64,000 nucleotides of DNA from Nageia nagi (Eukaryota; Pinophyta), in the NCBI GenBank assembly GCA_050084985.1, contig JBITNC010000001.1:82150001-82214000 (forward strand). The letters run 5' to 3'. This document shows, in pieces, positions 1 through 9,305 of this stretch (positions are counted from its first letter, which is position 1; the number at the start of each line of letters is the position of its first letter). The translations under genes and the position numbers were made by a program. The notes beneath the pieces were generated by a model, which saw only the letters and a program-made list of their open reading frames with translations, did not search any database and was not told the origin of the DNA.

Positions 1-6
1 ACAGTT

Positions 7-348
7 ATGGGCACTTACACAATAGATGATACAGACTTACTTGTGTCCGTTAAAGACTTGGGACAGCCTCAAATATTGGTTGTTTCAGGCCGCCAACATC
101 ATGTTGTTCTGCATACAGGGCGCCAACGTCGTACGGTTGATGATGTCAATGACCCTTCCAGCTCTATTATGTCTGAAATGATGAACCAGTATTCTGCAGA
201 CGATGTCCTCGTGTCTTCCAAATCAAGTAAAACCTTTCCTTCTACTTTTGCTCAAAATTATATAGTTAACAATTGCAAGTATAGGAGAGGAGGTTTAGGT
301 GAAACTGAGCAAGGTATGTTTGATTTTTCTATTTTTCCACAAAAATAG
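7..348 (+). pseudogene. Gypsy protease/linker-region fragment
   Basis: An open stretch of 113 codons lies upstream of, and in the same orientation as, the Ty3/gypsy pol pieces. Near its end it reads KYRRGGLGETEQG, which resembles the glycine-rich G-patch-like tract found between protease and reverse transcriptase in some plant Ty3/gypsy polyproteins. I see no DSG/DTG protease active site in it. It ends in a TAG at 346-348. The assignment rests mainly on position and that one motif, so it is tentative. Confidence 0.35.
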
Positions 349-461
349 CTTACTAAGACAAGTCTAGGTAGTGTTGGATAGGTCCAAAAAAAATGAGGTC
401 CCATATAGTTTGTTAAAACATCTAATGAAATTGATGAAGATATGTGGATTGATCATATAGC

Positions 462-911
462 TTGCCTCTTGCCTTTGATTGTTTCAGTATTGATGATAAT
501 TTGCTTGAATACTTGGGGGCACATTTTGAATTGCCCATTTCTAACGAAAAACGTCATGCCTCTTATATGCTTCATGAGTATGCTTACTTTGGCCAAGAGG
601 TCAATTTTCATGATGTGTTACAGGTTCAACCCGTAGAAGAAGCTGAGATTGTTGTTCCTACTATAGAGGATTTGCCATCATTATTACCAACAAAGAAGGA
701 TCTCACCTTCCCACAAGAAGAGTTGCTAAACATTAACATTGGTAATACAAATAAGGAGAGATTGCTTCAAATTGGAGCAACCCTAGCCTCTTCCGAGAAA
801 GAAAGATTTGCAAAGTGGCTAATGTTATTGCAGGAATTTGATATTAATGTGGAGAAGCAAGAATCCGTTAAAGGACAGGCCATTGCAGATCTGATAGCAG
901 ATTTCCCTTAG
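462..911 (+). pseudogene. Gypsy pol: pre-RT linker fused to RNase H tail (RT deleted)
   Basis: The 149-codon open frame starts with polyprotein linker sequence. Around residues 95-112 it has a stretch like the segment that normally precedes the reverse transcriptase (ERLLQIGATLASSEKE). It then passes directly into RFAKWLMLLQEFDI and GQAIADLIADFP, which is the end of a Ty3/gypsy RNase H. The whole reverse transcriptase (the YxDD palm) and most of RNase H, normally some 350-400 residues, are therefore missing. This looks like an internal deletion rather than assembly noise, because the frame stays open across the join. A TAG follows at 909-911. Confidence 0.6.
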
Positions 912-1076
912 GAAGGTGAGGAGGTTGTCCACGAAGAATTTCCTAACATTTTTGAGGAGGAGCCACGACGCTAGCAGCCTGACGACCTATCAACAGGGCG
1001 CCAGCGGTGCAACTTTGAAGAGATCTTCGTCCTTGATGATTATATTTGTCTTCTAGAGGATGAGCCTGTAGTCTAG

Positions 1077-1480
1077 ACACTGTATTTTGATGGTTCTAGA
1101 TGCATTCACGAAGCAGGGGCAGGTATTGTTTTGGTCTCCCCTACCAATCAAGTAATTCCTATTGTGTATAAATTGGATTTCAAATGCACTAATAATATGG
1201 TTGAGTATAAAGCTTTGATACTGGGATTGAAGGCGGCTTTAGAACTGAAAATCGCAGACATAGAAATTTATGGGGACTCATAGCTTGTCAACCAAGTGAA
1301 GGGTACTTATGATACCAAAGATGAGAAGCTAAGGCCTTATAGGGTGGTTGTGATTGAGTTGCTGGATAGGCTTGACAATTATACTATTGAGACCATTCCT
1401 AGGACTAATAACAAATATGCAAACGCTATGGCAAGTGCATCCACTTTGATACCAATTGAGCTTGAAGATGAGGAGACCAT
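1077..1480 (+). pseudogene. Second (archaeal-type) RNase H of Tat-lineage gypsy
   Basis: Translation gives LYFDGS, then NMVEYKALILGLKAA, then IYGDS, then NNKYANAMA. These are the four catalytic blocks of the type I RNase H carried as an extra copy by Tat-lineage elements. The first Asp (FDGS), the Glu (EYKAL) and the second Asp (GDS) are present. The last block, normally ADALA-like, reads ANAMA, so the final catalytic Asp is replaced by Asn. A TAG at 1074-1076 replaces the Trp that usually precedes LYFDGS, and a TAG at 1281-1283 replaces the expected Gln after GDS. The domain would degrade the RNA strand of RNA:DNA hybrids, but it cannot work here. Confidence 0.75.
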
Positions 1481-1639
1481 TCTCACTATCCGTAAGTTAA
1501 GATCTCCATCTTACACAACTCATCTTCGTTCTATTCTTTCTTGTCTTATTGCCAATGATGATGTTTTTCAAGACTGGTATTTTGATATCTATAGCTACTT
1601 AAGAGACCAAAGTATTCCTTCTAGATATACTAAGAATGA

Positions 1640-2302
1640 TAGACTAAGATTGAGAAGGACTGCTATGAAATATGTTATCATTGGTGATATTTTATATAGA
1701 AGATCCTTTGATGGTGCTTTGTTGAGATGTTTAACACAAGATGAGATAGCTCCTACTTTAGAGCAAGCTCATGATGCATTATGTGGTGGCCATTTTCATG
1801 ACAAAGCTTTTTATACAAAGATGATGAGAATATGGTACTATTGGCCCACTATGGAAAAAGATTGTCAAACTCATGTGAAAGCATGTGTGCCATGCCAAAA
1901 GCATGCAAACTTAAAAAAACAGCCCACTCAAGAACTCAATTCCATTATTTCTCCATGGCCCTTTGCTACTTGGCGCATAGATTTGATTGGCATGATTAAT
2001 CCTCATTCTAAAGGACACAAATTTGTCATCACAGCTACAAAATATACTACCAAGTGGGCGGAAGCCATCCCCATGAAGTCAGTTACACAAGAAAAGATTA
2101 TTGCATTCCTTAAAGAATACATCACACAAACCTTTACTTCAGTTTACTACCCTCAAGGCAATGGTCAAGCTGAAGCAATAAACAAGACACTTAAGAGTAT
2201 TCTTACCAAAACATAAGATAAGTACAAAAGAGATTGGCATGAGCAATTGCCATATGCACTATGGGCCTACAGAACTAGTGTCCGAATAGCCATTGGGGCA
2301 AC
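1640..2302 (+). pseudogene. Ty3/gypsy integrase, N-terminal part, interrupted by copia insertion
   Basis: The open frame that runs to 2216 contains the integrase zinc domain (HDALCGGH, then CVPCQKH) and the start of the catalytic core (ATWRIDLIG, with the first catalytic Asp). After FLKEYI it jumps to YYPQGNGQAEAINKTL, the block with the catalytic Glu. The usual SDNGxxF block with the second Asp is missing, so about 30 residues have been deleted. A TAA at 2214-2216 is followed in frame by DKYKRDWHEQLPYALWAYRT and ends at ATP, exactly where the copia element is inserted. The continuation (PFSLVYG) is at 10263. Confidence 0.85.
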
Positions 2303-2307
2303 CCCCT
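2303..2307. repeat. Target-site duplication CCCCT, left
   Basis: CCCCT lies directly before the 5' LTR and again directly after the 3' LTR (10263-10267). Removing the element plus one copy restores the ATPFSLVYG reading of the host integrase frame. Confidence 0.9.
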
Positions 2308-2780
2308 TGTTAGAATTTGTAATGAAATATTGTAAATATCTAAACTCCTTGTAAATTCAATTAATCACTTAAAGGATATGTAGATACCTTAAGGGATTAA
2401 TTGAATTCTTTATTATGTGTGGACTTTGACCTTACCATGGGGTTAGTTGGTAGGTTAAAGTTAGGTCATACATTTATTGTAACCCTAACCTTACCCTTGG
2501 GTTAAAGGGAGGTTAGGGAGGTGCTCTCAAAGCTATAAATAGAGGGCCTCTCCTCTTGTAACATAACTAAGATTTGGAGTAAGATTACTCTACTAGTTTG
2601 TGTAGGAGAGGAAGAGAATTGTAGTAAGAGGTGCATAGATTGAGAATAGAGAACTAGTTGTGGATGTACTCCCAAGGAGGGAGGAACCACATTATATGTG
2701 TTATCTTGTGTGAATGGTGTTATGTTGAATGATTTTCCTAGTCTTGGACCTTGAGAATTAGAGTAGGTCTAATTCCTTCA
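2308..2780 (+). repeat. 5' LTR of the copia element
   Basis: 473 bp, matching 9785-10262 nearly throughout. It begins TG and ends CA. A TATA box (TATAAATA, 2534-2541) with GAGGGCC just after it marks the likely U3/R promoter. Confidence 0.93.
2534..2541 (+). promoter_or_regulatory. TATA box in the copia 5' LTR
   Basis: GCTATAAATAGAGG is a canonical plant TATA context and is conserved at 10010-10017 in the 3' LTR. It is the probable start point for the genomic RNA. Confidence 0.7.
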
Positions 2781-2782
2781 AT

Positions 2783-2794
2783 TGGTATCAGAGC
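2783..2794 (+). promoter_or_regulatory. Primer binding site for initiator tRNA-Met
   Basis: TGGTATCAGAGC follows the 5' LTR after two bases. It is the usual plant copia PBS, complementary to the 3' end of initiator tRNA-Met. It fixes the LTR end and the plus orientation. Confidence 0.9.
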
Positions 2795-2876
2795 TTGGTG
2801 TGGAAGCTCTTCTTCTTGGTGTGGAAGCTCTTCTTCTTGGTGTGGAAGCTCTTTTTGGTGTGGAAGCTCTTATTCC
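2795..2876 (+). repeat. Short tandem repeat just after the PBS
   Basis: About four copies of a unit reading TTGGTGTGGAAGCTCTTC, of about 15-23 bp with variable spacing, follow the PBS directly. The first unit overlaps the GAGCTTGGTGTGG of the leader, so slippage during reverse transcription is a plausible origin. Confidence 0.7.
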
Positions 2877-3342
2877 TTCAATTTTAAGGTCTTGGTGAGG
2901 TAAATTCAAGAGAAGGTATAACCTCCTTCATATAATCTCCTTCATTTTTTTTTGCTTATGTCACTAATGATACTAACATATCTTGAATTTTGTGTTAGTT
3001 AATTTTGCAAAAAAAAAAGGCTAAAAATAGAAATATAATGCTTTTAATTATACTAACTTCTAGTGAGCATTATGTTAATTTTTTTTAAGAGATTAGTATA
3101 TAAAAAAATTGCAATATTTCTTTATGCCATTTATTGTTGAATTAAAGAGGCAGCTCTCAATTTTTATACTTTTATTCAAATTTTGAAATTTTTTGAGAGC
3201 AATATTTAGTATGACAAGGAGTATACAAATTGTTTTGCCTTAAAATTAGCCTTATATAAATTTGTATACAAGGAGTATTACTATATAAATTTTTTAATCT
3301 TTATGACCTTGAAAAAAAAAAAAAAAAACCATACAAGTTTTT
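2877..3342. other. AT-rich leader, no gene
   Basis: Low-complexity AT-rich sequence with an A(16) run near 3313-3328. I see no coding signal or structure. Confidence 0.6.
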
Positions 3343-3410
3343 TTGTGAGCGTGGATCGAACACGCGACCTTCAGATCTACAGTCTGACGCTCTCCCAACT
3401 GAGCCACACG
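3343..3410 (-). pseudogene. tRNA-Phe-derived sequence with a Tyr (GTA) anticodon and broken acceptor stem
   Basis: On the minus strand, from GCTCAGTTGGGAGAGCG through TTCGATCCACGCTCAC, this matches the plant nuclear tRNA-Phe that I know, apart from one base. The D arm, anticodon stem, variable loop and T arm are intact, with A-box and B-box sequences. The anticodon loop reads CTGTAGA, so the triplet is GTA (Tyr) where tRNA-Phe has GAA. The acceptor stem is gone: the 5' side runs into PPR sequence and the 3' side into an A-run, so the seven pairs cannot form. A T(16) run lies about 15 bases further on the minus strand and could act as a Pol III stop. It is not a working tRNA. Confidence 0.8.
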
Positions 3411-3510
3411 AATTGTTTGACAAGATGCATGATGCAGACAAAGTTTCATGGACTACAATGATCGCAGGATATGCACAAAACGGATACGTTGAAAGGAACT
3501 GCAGAGCCAA
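3407..3510 (+). pseudogene. PPR repeat fragment (PLS class) captured in the copia leader
   Basis: One frame reads HELFDKMHDADKVSW followed by TTMIAGYAQNGYVE. This is the L/S-type motif of plant organellar RNA-editing PPR proteins. Only about one repeat remains. It begins flush with the end of the tRNA-like piece at 3407-3410. Closely similar sequence lies at 50505-51110 in the PPR relic there, and a worse copy lies near 62800. It is a non-functional fragment inside a retroelement leader. Confidence 0.75.
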
Positions 3511-4150
3511 GTCCTTCTCCTCCACACGCTGCTCTTGGTGGACATCCCCATAACTACGTGGCTCTCTCCATTTTTTTTAGTGTTGCGCACCCCTCCCTTT
3601 CTCTCATCCCGACGTCTCTGCCCCTTGCACAGTCTTCAATTGAGCATTGTCGGTGTGGCGCTGCACCTGGCTTGACCACAGACCCTCGCGACTTGTCACA
3701 GCTATGCCTCCTACGTTTGCATCCCTTATCACGATGTCTTGCCCTCCTGTGCATCGTGGACTCACTCTCTGCCTAGTTGTTTGGTGTCCTCTCACCTCTG
3801 CAATGTGGCTTTGAGGCTTCAACGCCACTTCGTCCTCTGGAGCACCTGCACGAGCTATCAAGTCTATTTACAATCTGTGGTGCATATCATCCGCTCCATT
3901 TTTCATTGTCCAAGCTAAAAACATCCTGTAACTGGAATGATCTTGTCCCGTTTTTTCTTCCTGTCTGTCATTTTTTTCTTTGGTTTGTCATGAGTGACTC
4001 CCGTCATGTTTTACTTACATGGCGAAGGCTTCGCGTCCATGTCGCCGAATTTTTTTTATATACGACGTCTACGCTGCTCTCCTCTCCCTCGCTGCTCGCA
4101 CAAGCCTCCTGTCCATTGTTTGGATCAAGCTATATCAAAAAAAGAAGATA
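3511..4150. other. GC-richer leader segment of unknown origin
   Basis: Pyrimidine-rich sequence with more CG than its surroundings. Open frames of 60-124 codons exist in several frames, but they overlap each other and have no recognisable domain. It may be 5' UTR or upstream sequence captured together with the WD40 fragment that follows. That is inference. Confidence 0.4.
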
Positions 4151-4520
4151 ACGAATGTGGTTTGGAGTGCAAGTGAAGATGGCACCTTAAGGCAGCATGA
4201 TTTTCGTGAGATTGTTCTATGTCCTCTTGCTGGTTCGACTAGTCGGGAATGTCGTAACGTGCTACTTGACCTTCGTTCTGGAGCAAAGAAATCTTTGGCT
4301 GATACACCTAAACATATCCTTGCTTTGAAGTCATGCGATATCAATGCAGCTCGTCCTCATCAACTGCTTGTTGGTGGAAGTGATGGTTTTTGCTCGTCTT
4401 TATGATCGACGGATGCTACCTCCATTAAGCTCTTCTTGAATTCATCAAAACCACCACCCTATGTGTGTTACGTCTGTCCAGCTCATCTATCTGATAATCA
4501 ACGTATGCTCTTCTTGGTAG
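4151..4520 (+). pseudogene. WD40 fragment of an ASG2/WDTC1-type (WD40 + TPR) protein
   Basis: The reading NVVWSASEDGTLRQHDFRE, followed by CRNVLLDLRSGAKKSLAD, then LKSCDINAARPHQLLVGGSDG, is very like the WD40 region of plant ALTERED SEED GERMINATION 2 and animal WDTC1. These are substrate receptors of CUL4-DDB1 ubiquitin ligases. A frameshift near 4385 moves the continuation (LYDRRMLPPL) to another frame. A second shift or stop near 4435 precedes KPPPYVCYVCPAHLSDN. About 120 residues of a protein that is normally around 750 are present. No intron is evident. It sits inside the copia leader, so it is a captured fragment. Confidence 0.78.
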
Positions 4521-6177
4521 AAGAAAAAGAGGGGGTCATCTTTTAAGTACAAACATTCATTTTTGTTTTGATTTTTTATGTCCTTGTTTAATCACTCCAC
4601 CTAAGTCTTAAGGACCCAACCAAACCCCTTGAGCATTAATTTTTGTTGACTACTTTTCACCTTCCTTAGATGCACATGCAAGCAACGTATCCTCCTGCTT
4701 GGTAAGGGAAGGGGAGCCATCACTATTTTACCTAAAAGCATTTATTTGTTTTGACTTAGAGTATTTTTTTGTTATTTGGAAAGCTTTGGTAAAAGAAGCA
4801 TTAAATATGCATGTAGTAGGGGTATGGGTCTCCTTCTTTTTTAATTCTTAGAGACTTGGTAAGTAGTGAATATTTTTAACTTATTTCTACAATAAGGTCA
4901 AAAATATTTAAGTTAAACTTAGCTTACCTTTTTTTTTAAAAATGCTTAAAATATTTTTAATATTGCATGTTTAATTTACTAAGGTGCACATGCAATTTCT
5001 AGAATGCCAACCTCTTAGCATTTTTTCACTAAGTATGGCAATTTACTTAGGCAAAACATTTTTTTTGGTAAAAATTTGCTAGGGTAATCTAAGTATGCTA
5101 TTTTTTTAAGTAAACAAGGGAAATTTTTTACTTAAAATGCATACTTAAAAGACAAGTTTTAGCATACAAGTTTTTAGGGATAAAACTTTAAGTGAAAAGG
5201 GGGGAATTTGTATAATTTTTACTTAAAACTTTATCTAGATCTTGCATGCTAAACTTGTAATGCATGCCTCTTAATCTTGTTTGAGGAATAAAGCATGCTT
5301 AGTACTTAAAATTTTAAGTTAAATAATGCATGATGCATGTTTATTACTTAATTTTTAAGTCATGGAATAATGCATGTTTAAGTTATGGATTAATGCTAAG
5401 TAGGACTTAGTCTTTTTTTAAATTCATTAAAATGATTGAATGAATTTATGAAATTGAGCAAAGCATGCAAAATGTAAAAATGTCCTTTAGGGGTTAGTAC
5501 AAAACCCATTGGACACTTATATTTCAAGTTCGTGTGGATGATGTATTACTTTACTTTATATTTTTGCATATTTTCTTTATACTTGCAAAACGCAAAATAT
5601 TGAAAGTAACCTCTAAAATGAACACATCCGCACGTACTTTTCCACAACATGACTTATTTGGGGAGCCACGAGGGGAGGACAGGGCAAACTGGAGCCTTTT
5701 TAGTCCGAAGAGCCAAGTGGTGGTAAGTCCGTCTTAATTGCCCCTAAGACCTCTGTTGGATTGGACATAACTCTATTAGGTGGAAAGGCATGTGTGTAGT
5801 GATACCACATGTCCGCACGTCCATTCAGGGATTATCCTGATAACCTAGGAGGAAAACTGAAAACCTTAAAAAGATAATTAAAATGGTCGGTCCAAGATAC
5901 GTCGGATCCTTGGAAAATAGTTGGTACTTCTCCTTGTGAGAGTATATTACTAAACAAGGTGAAGTGGTTGAGGACTGGTAGTACCTGGGCTCCACCTTGC
6001 AGGCATCCAGGTGAAGGCCTAATTCTATACAAGAAAACAACCTCAACTTTATCCTTCTACGGATCTTGGTTTATAAGTTTGCACATGTGGGACATGTTTA
6101 CTTATCAATGTTTTATTTGTATGGATGGTAAATTGTAAAAATTTTTATTCTTATTGCATATTTACTTTTGTGTAGCA
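4521..6177. other. Long non-coding leader of the copia element
   Basis: 4521-5530 is AT-rich with many scattered ACTTAA/TTAAGT and GCATG words. 5530-6150 is more mixed and may be the element's original 5' untranslated region, since gag starts right after it. I see no protein domain. Confidence 0.5.
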
Positions 6178-7055
6178 ATGGTTGAAACCTTCATACCCAA
6201 GCATATACTCGACGGTTCCAACTTCGGCATATGGAAACCTCGTATGAGAGCTGAGTTACAAGCAAGGAAGCTGTGGCAGACAGTTAATGAAGACATGGTC
6301 GCTCCTACAGATGAGAAGGCTCTTGAAATCTACAACTCAAAGAATGAGTTAGAAACTTCAATGATCTATCGTGCAGTTTCAGATGACGTCCTTCTCATGA
6401 TCTCTTCTTCAACATCAGCAAAGGAAGCTTGGGATAGGCTGAAGAAAATTTACCTTGGGTCAAAATTTTCAAGGAGGTTCACCATTTTACAAAAGTTGTT
6501 GCAATATCGTCAAGGTGAAGATGAAAATGCTTCTATCTACTTGAACAAAATCATTGACCTCAGGACACAACTGGTTGGCAGTAGGTGCAACTAGATCAAT
6601 GATGAGTTCATGGTCTTCATCATTCTTCAAAGCCTTTCTACAAAGTTTAGTAACTTTGTCATAGTTATGGAGACTAGGCTCGATGATGAAGAAGATGTCA
6701 TCTCTCTTGATAACCTTTCTAGACTCTTTCAGAAGCATGAGGAAACTTTGAACAAGAAAATGTTGAACTTTTCTCCAAAGGTAATAGCATTGCTCTAGGA
6801 GCAACCAAAACTCCTTTCAAGAAGAAGTTCAAACATTATAAATTCAAAGATAACAAATCCTCATCTACCATCAGGAAGCATGGCAACTTCAAGCAAAGGA
6901 ATGACAAAGCTGGATCAAGCAATCCAACACCTCAGGAAAAGTTTGATGGAAATTGTAACTTTTGTGGCATCTTTGGGCATAGAGTATGATTGTCGTAAAA
7001 AGAAATTTGCTCAAAAAGGCAAGGGAAAAGCAAATGTGAGAAATTTCAATAATAG
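6178..7055 (+). pseudogene. Copia gag (UBN2-type) with CCHC zinc knuckle
   Basis: I chose the ATG at 6178 (MVETFIPKHILDGSNF), because copia gag proteins usually begin near a DGSNFxxW motif. Next come EAWDRLKKIYLG and LLQYRQGEDENASIYLNKI, typical of the gag-polypeptide (UBN2) family. A stop at 6592-6594 and others break the frame. The zinc knuckle near 6955-6995 reads CNFCGIFGH, then a stop, then DC, so its CX2CX4HX4C spacing is kept but interrupted. Gag would package genomic RNA in virus-like particles in the cytoplasm. It is disabled here. Confidence 0.85.
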
Positions 7056-7074
7056 AAAGAAGAACAAGCATGTT

Positions 7075-7285
7075 GCTACTGTTGCCTACTACTCAATGAC
7101 TCAAACTATTTCAAATGATTGGATTGTTGATTCAGGATGCACTAATCACATGTGTTATGAAAAGGATAAGTTTGAAAACTTTCATAAGTACAACAAGGAT
7201 GAAGTTGTGATAGGTGACAATACAGTCCTTGATGTTCAAGGAATAGGGAATGTGAAGATTCATGGAAAGGCTCTTGAAAGCAAGG
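7075..7285 (+). pseudogene. Copia aspartic protease fragment
   Basis: The frame reads NDWIVDSGCTNHMCY, which contains the copia protease active site DSG, followed by VVIGDNTVLDVQGIGNV. It runs in the same frame as the gag tail. At about 7283 the frame jumps from protease sequence straight into reverse transcriptase, so the protease C-terminus, the whole integrase and the RT start are missing (about 600-700 codons in a normal copia element). Confidence 0.85.
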
Positions 7286-7849
7286 TTAGTGGCCAAAGGA
7301 TTCGCTCAGAAATATGGTATTGATTATGAGGAAACCTTTGCTCCTGTGGCTAAGATGCCTACTGTCAGGATAATCCTTGCTCTTTCTGCAGCTTAAGGAT
7401 GGAAAGTTTTCCAACTTGATGTCAAGAGTGCATTTCTCAATGGTGACTTGGATGTAGAAATCTACATGAATCAACCAGAAGGATTTATTCCAGAAGGAAA
7501 AGAGTCTCTTGTGTGCAAGCTAAAGAAGTCTTTGTATGGACTTAAGCAAGCACCTAGAGCATGGTACAAGAAAATTTCAGGATTCTTTGCAGATATTGGT
7601 TTTTCCAAGTGCTTCTCTGACTCAGATCTCTATGTACTCAATCAAGGACAAGACGTGGTCTTAATTCTCCTTTATGTGGATGATCTCATAACTGGCAATA
7701 ATATTGAAATCATCCAAGTGTGCATATCCAAACTAAAGGCAACATTTGAAATGACTGATCTAGGTCTATTGCATTACTATCTTGGGATGCAAGTATACTA
7801 ACACAAAGATTGTACTTATCTTAGTCAATCTAAGTATATATTAGACATC
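7286..7849 (+). pseudogene. Copia reverse transcriptase, N-terminally deleted
   Basis: Sequence typical of copia RT follows: [20 protein letters not shown], then FQLDVKSAFLNGDL, LYGLKQAPRAWY, and the catalytic YVDDL block near 7675. One frameshift near 7290 and a TAA at 7394-7396 (after LALSAA) precede a clean open frame from 7448 to 7801. Another stop lies at 7799-7801. It would copy the genomic RNA into cDNA. The RT core is well kept although the upstream genes are lost. Confidence 0.9.
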
Positions 7850-8635
7850 TTGCAAAAGTTTGGAATGGAGGAGTGTAGATATGCTGCAATACCTGTTTCT
7901 CCTGGAATTGTTGTATCTCTGAGCTCAGATTCTCAGTTGGCTGATGTTACAGCTTATAGACAATTGATCCGTAGTCTTCTGTATCTGACTATCTCTCGAC
8001 CTGATATTGCCTTTGCAGTGAATTTGATGGCACGATTCATGCAAAAACCATATGTTGAACACCTCAATGTTGTTAAGCAAATCTTGAGGTATGTGGCAGG
8101 GACAAAGGATCTTGCTCTTAAGTATTCCAAAGTGCCCTCGATTGTTCTCTCTGGGTTCTCAGATTCTGATTATGGGGGAGATAAAGATGACATAAAATCA
8201 ACCTCTGCATATGTGTTCAGCATTGGTTCAGGTGCTATCTCTTGGGCTTCCAAGAAGCAACCTACTGTGACTCTTTCTACCACCGAAGCCGAATATCGAG
8301 CCATGTCTGTTGCCGCCCAAGAAGCTATTTGGCTGAGGCATCTTCTGAACGAAATTGGGTATAAGCAAAATGGTCCATCTCTTATTTCTTCAGACAATCA
8401 ATCGGCTATCTCTTTGGCTCAGAATCCTGTGTTCCATCAGAGAACCAAACATGTGGAAATCCAAGCCCATTTTATCAGGGAGAAGGTTCTAGATGACATC
8501 ATACACTTGGAGTATTGTCCATCTACTGAAAACTCCGTTGATTTATTCACCAAGCCCCTTCCTGAAGCTCAGTTCAGCAAGCTTAGGGATTCTCTCGGGT
8601 TGGTGAAGTTGCCCTCAAGGGGGAGTGAAGTTTAA
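7850..8635 (+). CDS. Copia RNase H domain (open 261-codon frame)
   Basis: A 261-codon open frame carries the RT connection (RPDIAFAVNLMARF) and the RNase H. The catalytic blocks SDSDYGG, STTEAEYRA and SSDNQSAI are intact. Then come the hallmark TKHVEIQAHFIREKV and LFTKPLPEAQF. It ends at a TAA at 8633-8635, next to a purine tract AAGGGGGAG that resembles the true PPT at 9773. Within the element this is the best preserved coding segment, but it is separated from the RT by a stop, so it is not part of a working polyprotein. Confidence 0.88.
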   Translation: MQKFGMEECRYAAIPVSPGIVVSLSSDSQLADVTAYRQLIRSLLYLTISRPDIAFAVNLMARFMQKPYVEHLNVVKQILRYVAGTKDLALKYSKVPSIVLSGFSDSDYGGDKDDIKSTSAYVFSIGSGAISWASKKQPTVTLSTTEAEYRAMSVAAQEAIWLRHLLNEIGYKQNGPSLISSDNQSAISLAQNPVFHQRTKHVEIQAHFIREKVLDDIIHLEYCPSTENSVDLFTKPLPEAQFSKLRDSLGLVKLPSRGSEV

Positions 8636-8707
8636 ACTTTCGATAGTGATGACAACTTCACCTCTAAGAGGCTCTTTTGTTGTTGTATAGCATGTGTTGA
8701 TTATGAT

Positions 8708-9305
8708 ATACCTCTGTGGTAAGTTTGCTCTGCGTGACAAACTTGTTGTACATTTTTATACCTCCGTGGTAAGTTTGCTCTGCGTAACAAACTTGTTGTA
8801 CATTTTTATACCTCCGTGGTAAGTTTGCTCTGCGTGACAAACTTGTTGTACATTATATACCTCCGTGGTAAGTTTGCTCTGCGTGACAAACTTGTACATT
8901 ATATACCTCCGTGGTAAGTTTGCTCTACGTGACAAACTTGTTGTACATTATATACCTCCGTGGTAAGTTTGCTCTGCGTGACAAATTTGTACATTATATA
9001 CCTCCATGGTAAGTTTGCTCTGCGTGACAAACTTGTTGTACATTATATACCTCCGTGGTAAGTTTGCTCTGCATGACAAACTTGTTGTACATTTTTATAC
9101 CTCCGTGGTAAGTTTGCTCTGCGTGACAAACTTGTACATTTTATACCTCCGTGGTAAGTTTGCTCTGCGTGAGAAACTTGTTGTACAATTTTTTGAGCAT
9201 ATAATTAATATACCTCTGTGGTAAGTTCGCTCTGCATGAGGAACTTGTTGTACATTTTATACCTCCGTGGTAAGTTTGCTCTGCGTGAGAAACTCGTACA
9301 ATTTT
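8708..9305 (+). repeat. Minisatellite, about 12 units of 45-66 bp
   Basis: Tandem units read ATACCTCCGTGGTAAGTTTG, then CTCTGCGTGACAAACTTG, then TTGTACATT. Unit starts are near 8711, 8761, 8811, 8860, 8904, 8954, 9000, 9049, 9099, 9145, 9212 and 9262. Some units lack the TTG before TACATT, and the last few are longer. Each unit holds an inverted pair, AAGTTTG and CAAACTT, that could fold as a hairpin. The array sits between RNase H and the 3' LTR. Confidence 0.9.

Larger units (their letters stand above)
1..2302 (+). mobile_element. Ty3/gypsy (Tat-lineage) pol remnant, left part
   Basis: This is the left part of a decayed Ty3/gypsy polyprotein gene read on the plus strand. In order it shows a protease-to-RT linker, the tail of a first RNase H, a second (archaeal-type) RNase H, the integrase zinc domain and part of the integrase core. 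Two RNase H domains in tandem are a known mark of the Tat/Ogre lineage. The reading frame resumes at 10263, after an inserted copia element. Several stops and deletions show it is dead. No LTR of this element is visible at the left edge, so it continues outside the window. Confidence 0.85.

Noticed and set aside
3343-3410. A working tRNA-Tyr gene
   Set aside because: The body is tRNA-Phe-like, nuclear plant tRNA-Tyr genes normally carry an intron, and the acceptor stem cannot pair.
3471-4151. Two consecutive open frames (3471-3776, 3777-4151)
   Set aside because: They overlap frames on the other strand, have pyrimidine-driven composition and no domain. The true coding signal (WD40) starts after them in another frame.
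8708-9305. Possible CRISPR-like direct repeats
   Set aside because: The whole unit repeats with no distinct spacers, it lies inside a copia element, and the DNA is plant nuclear.
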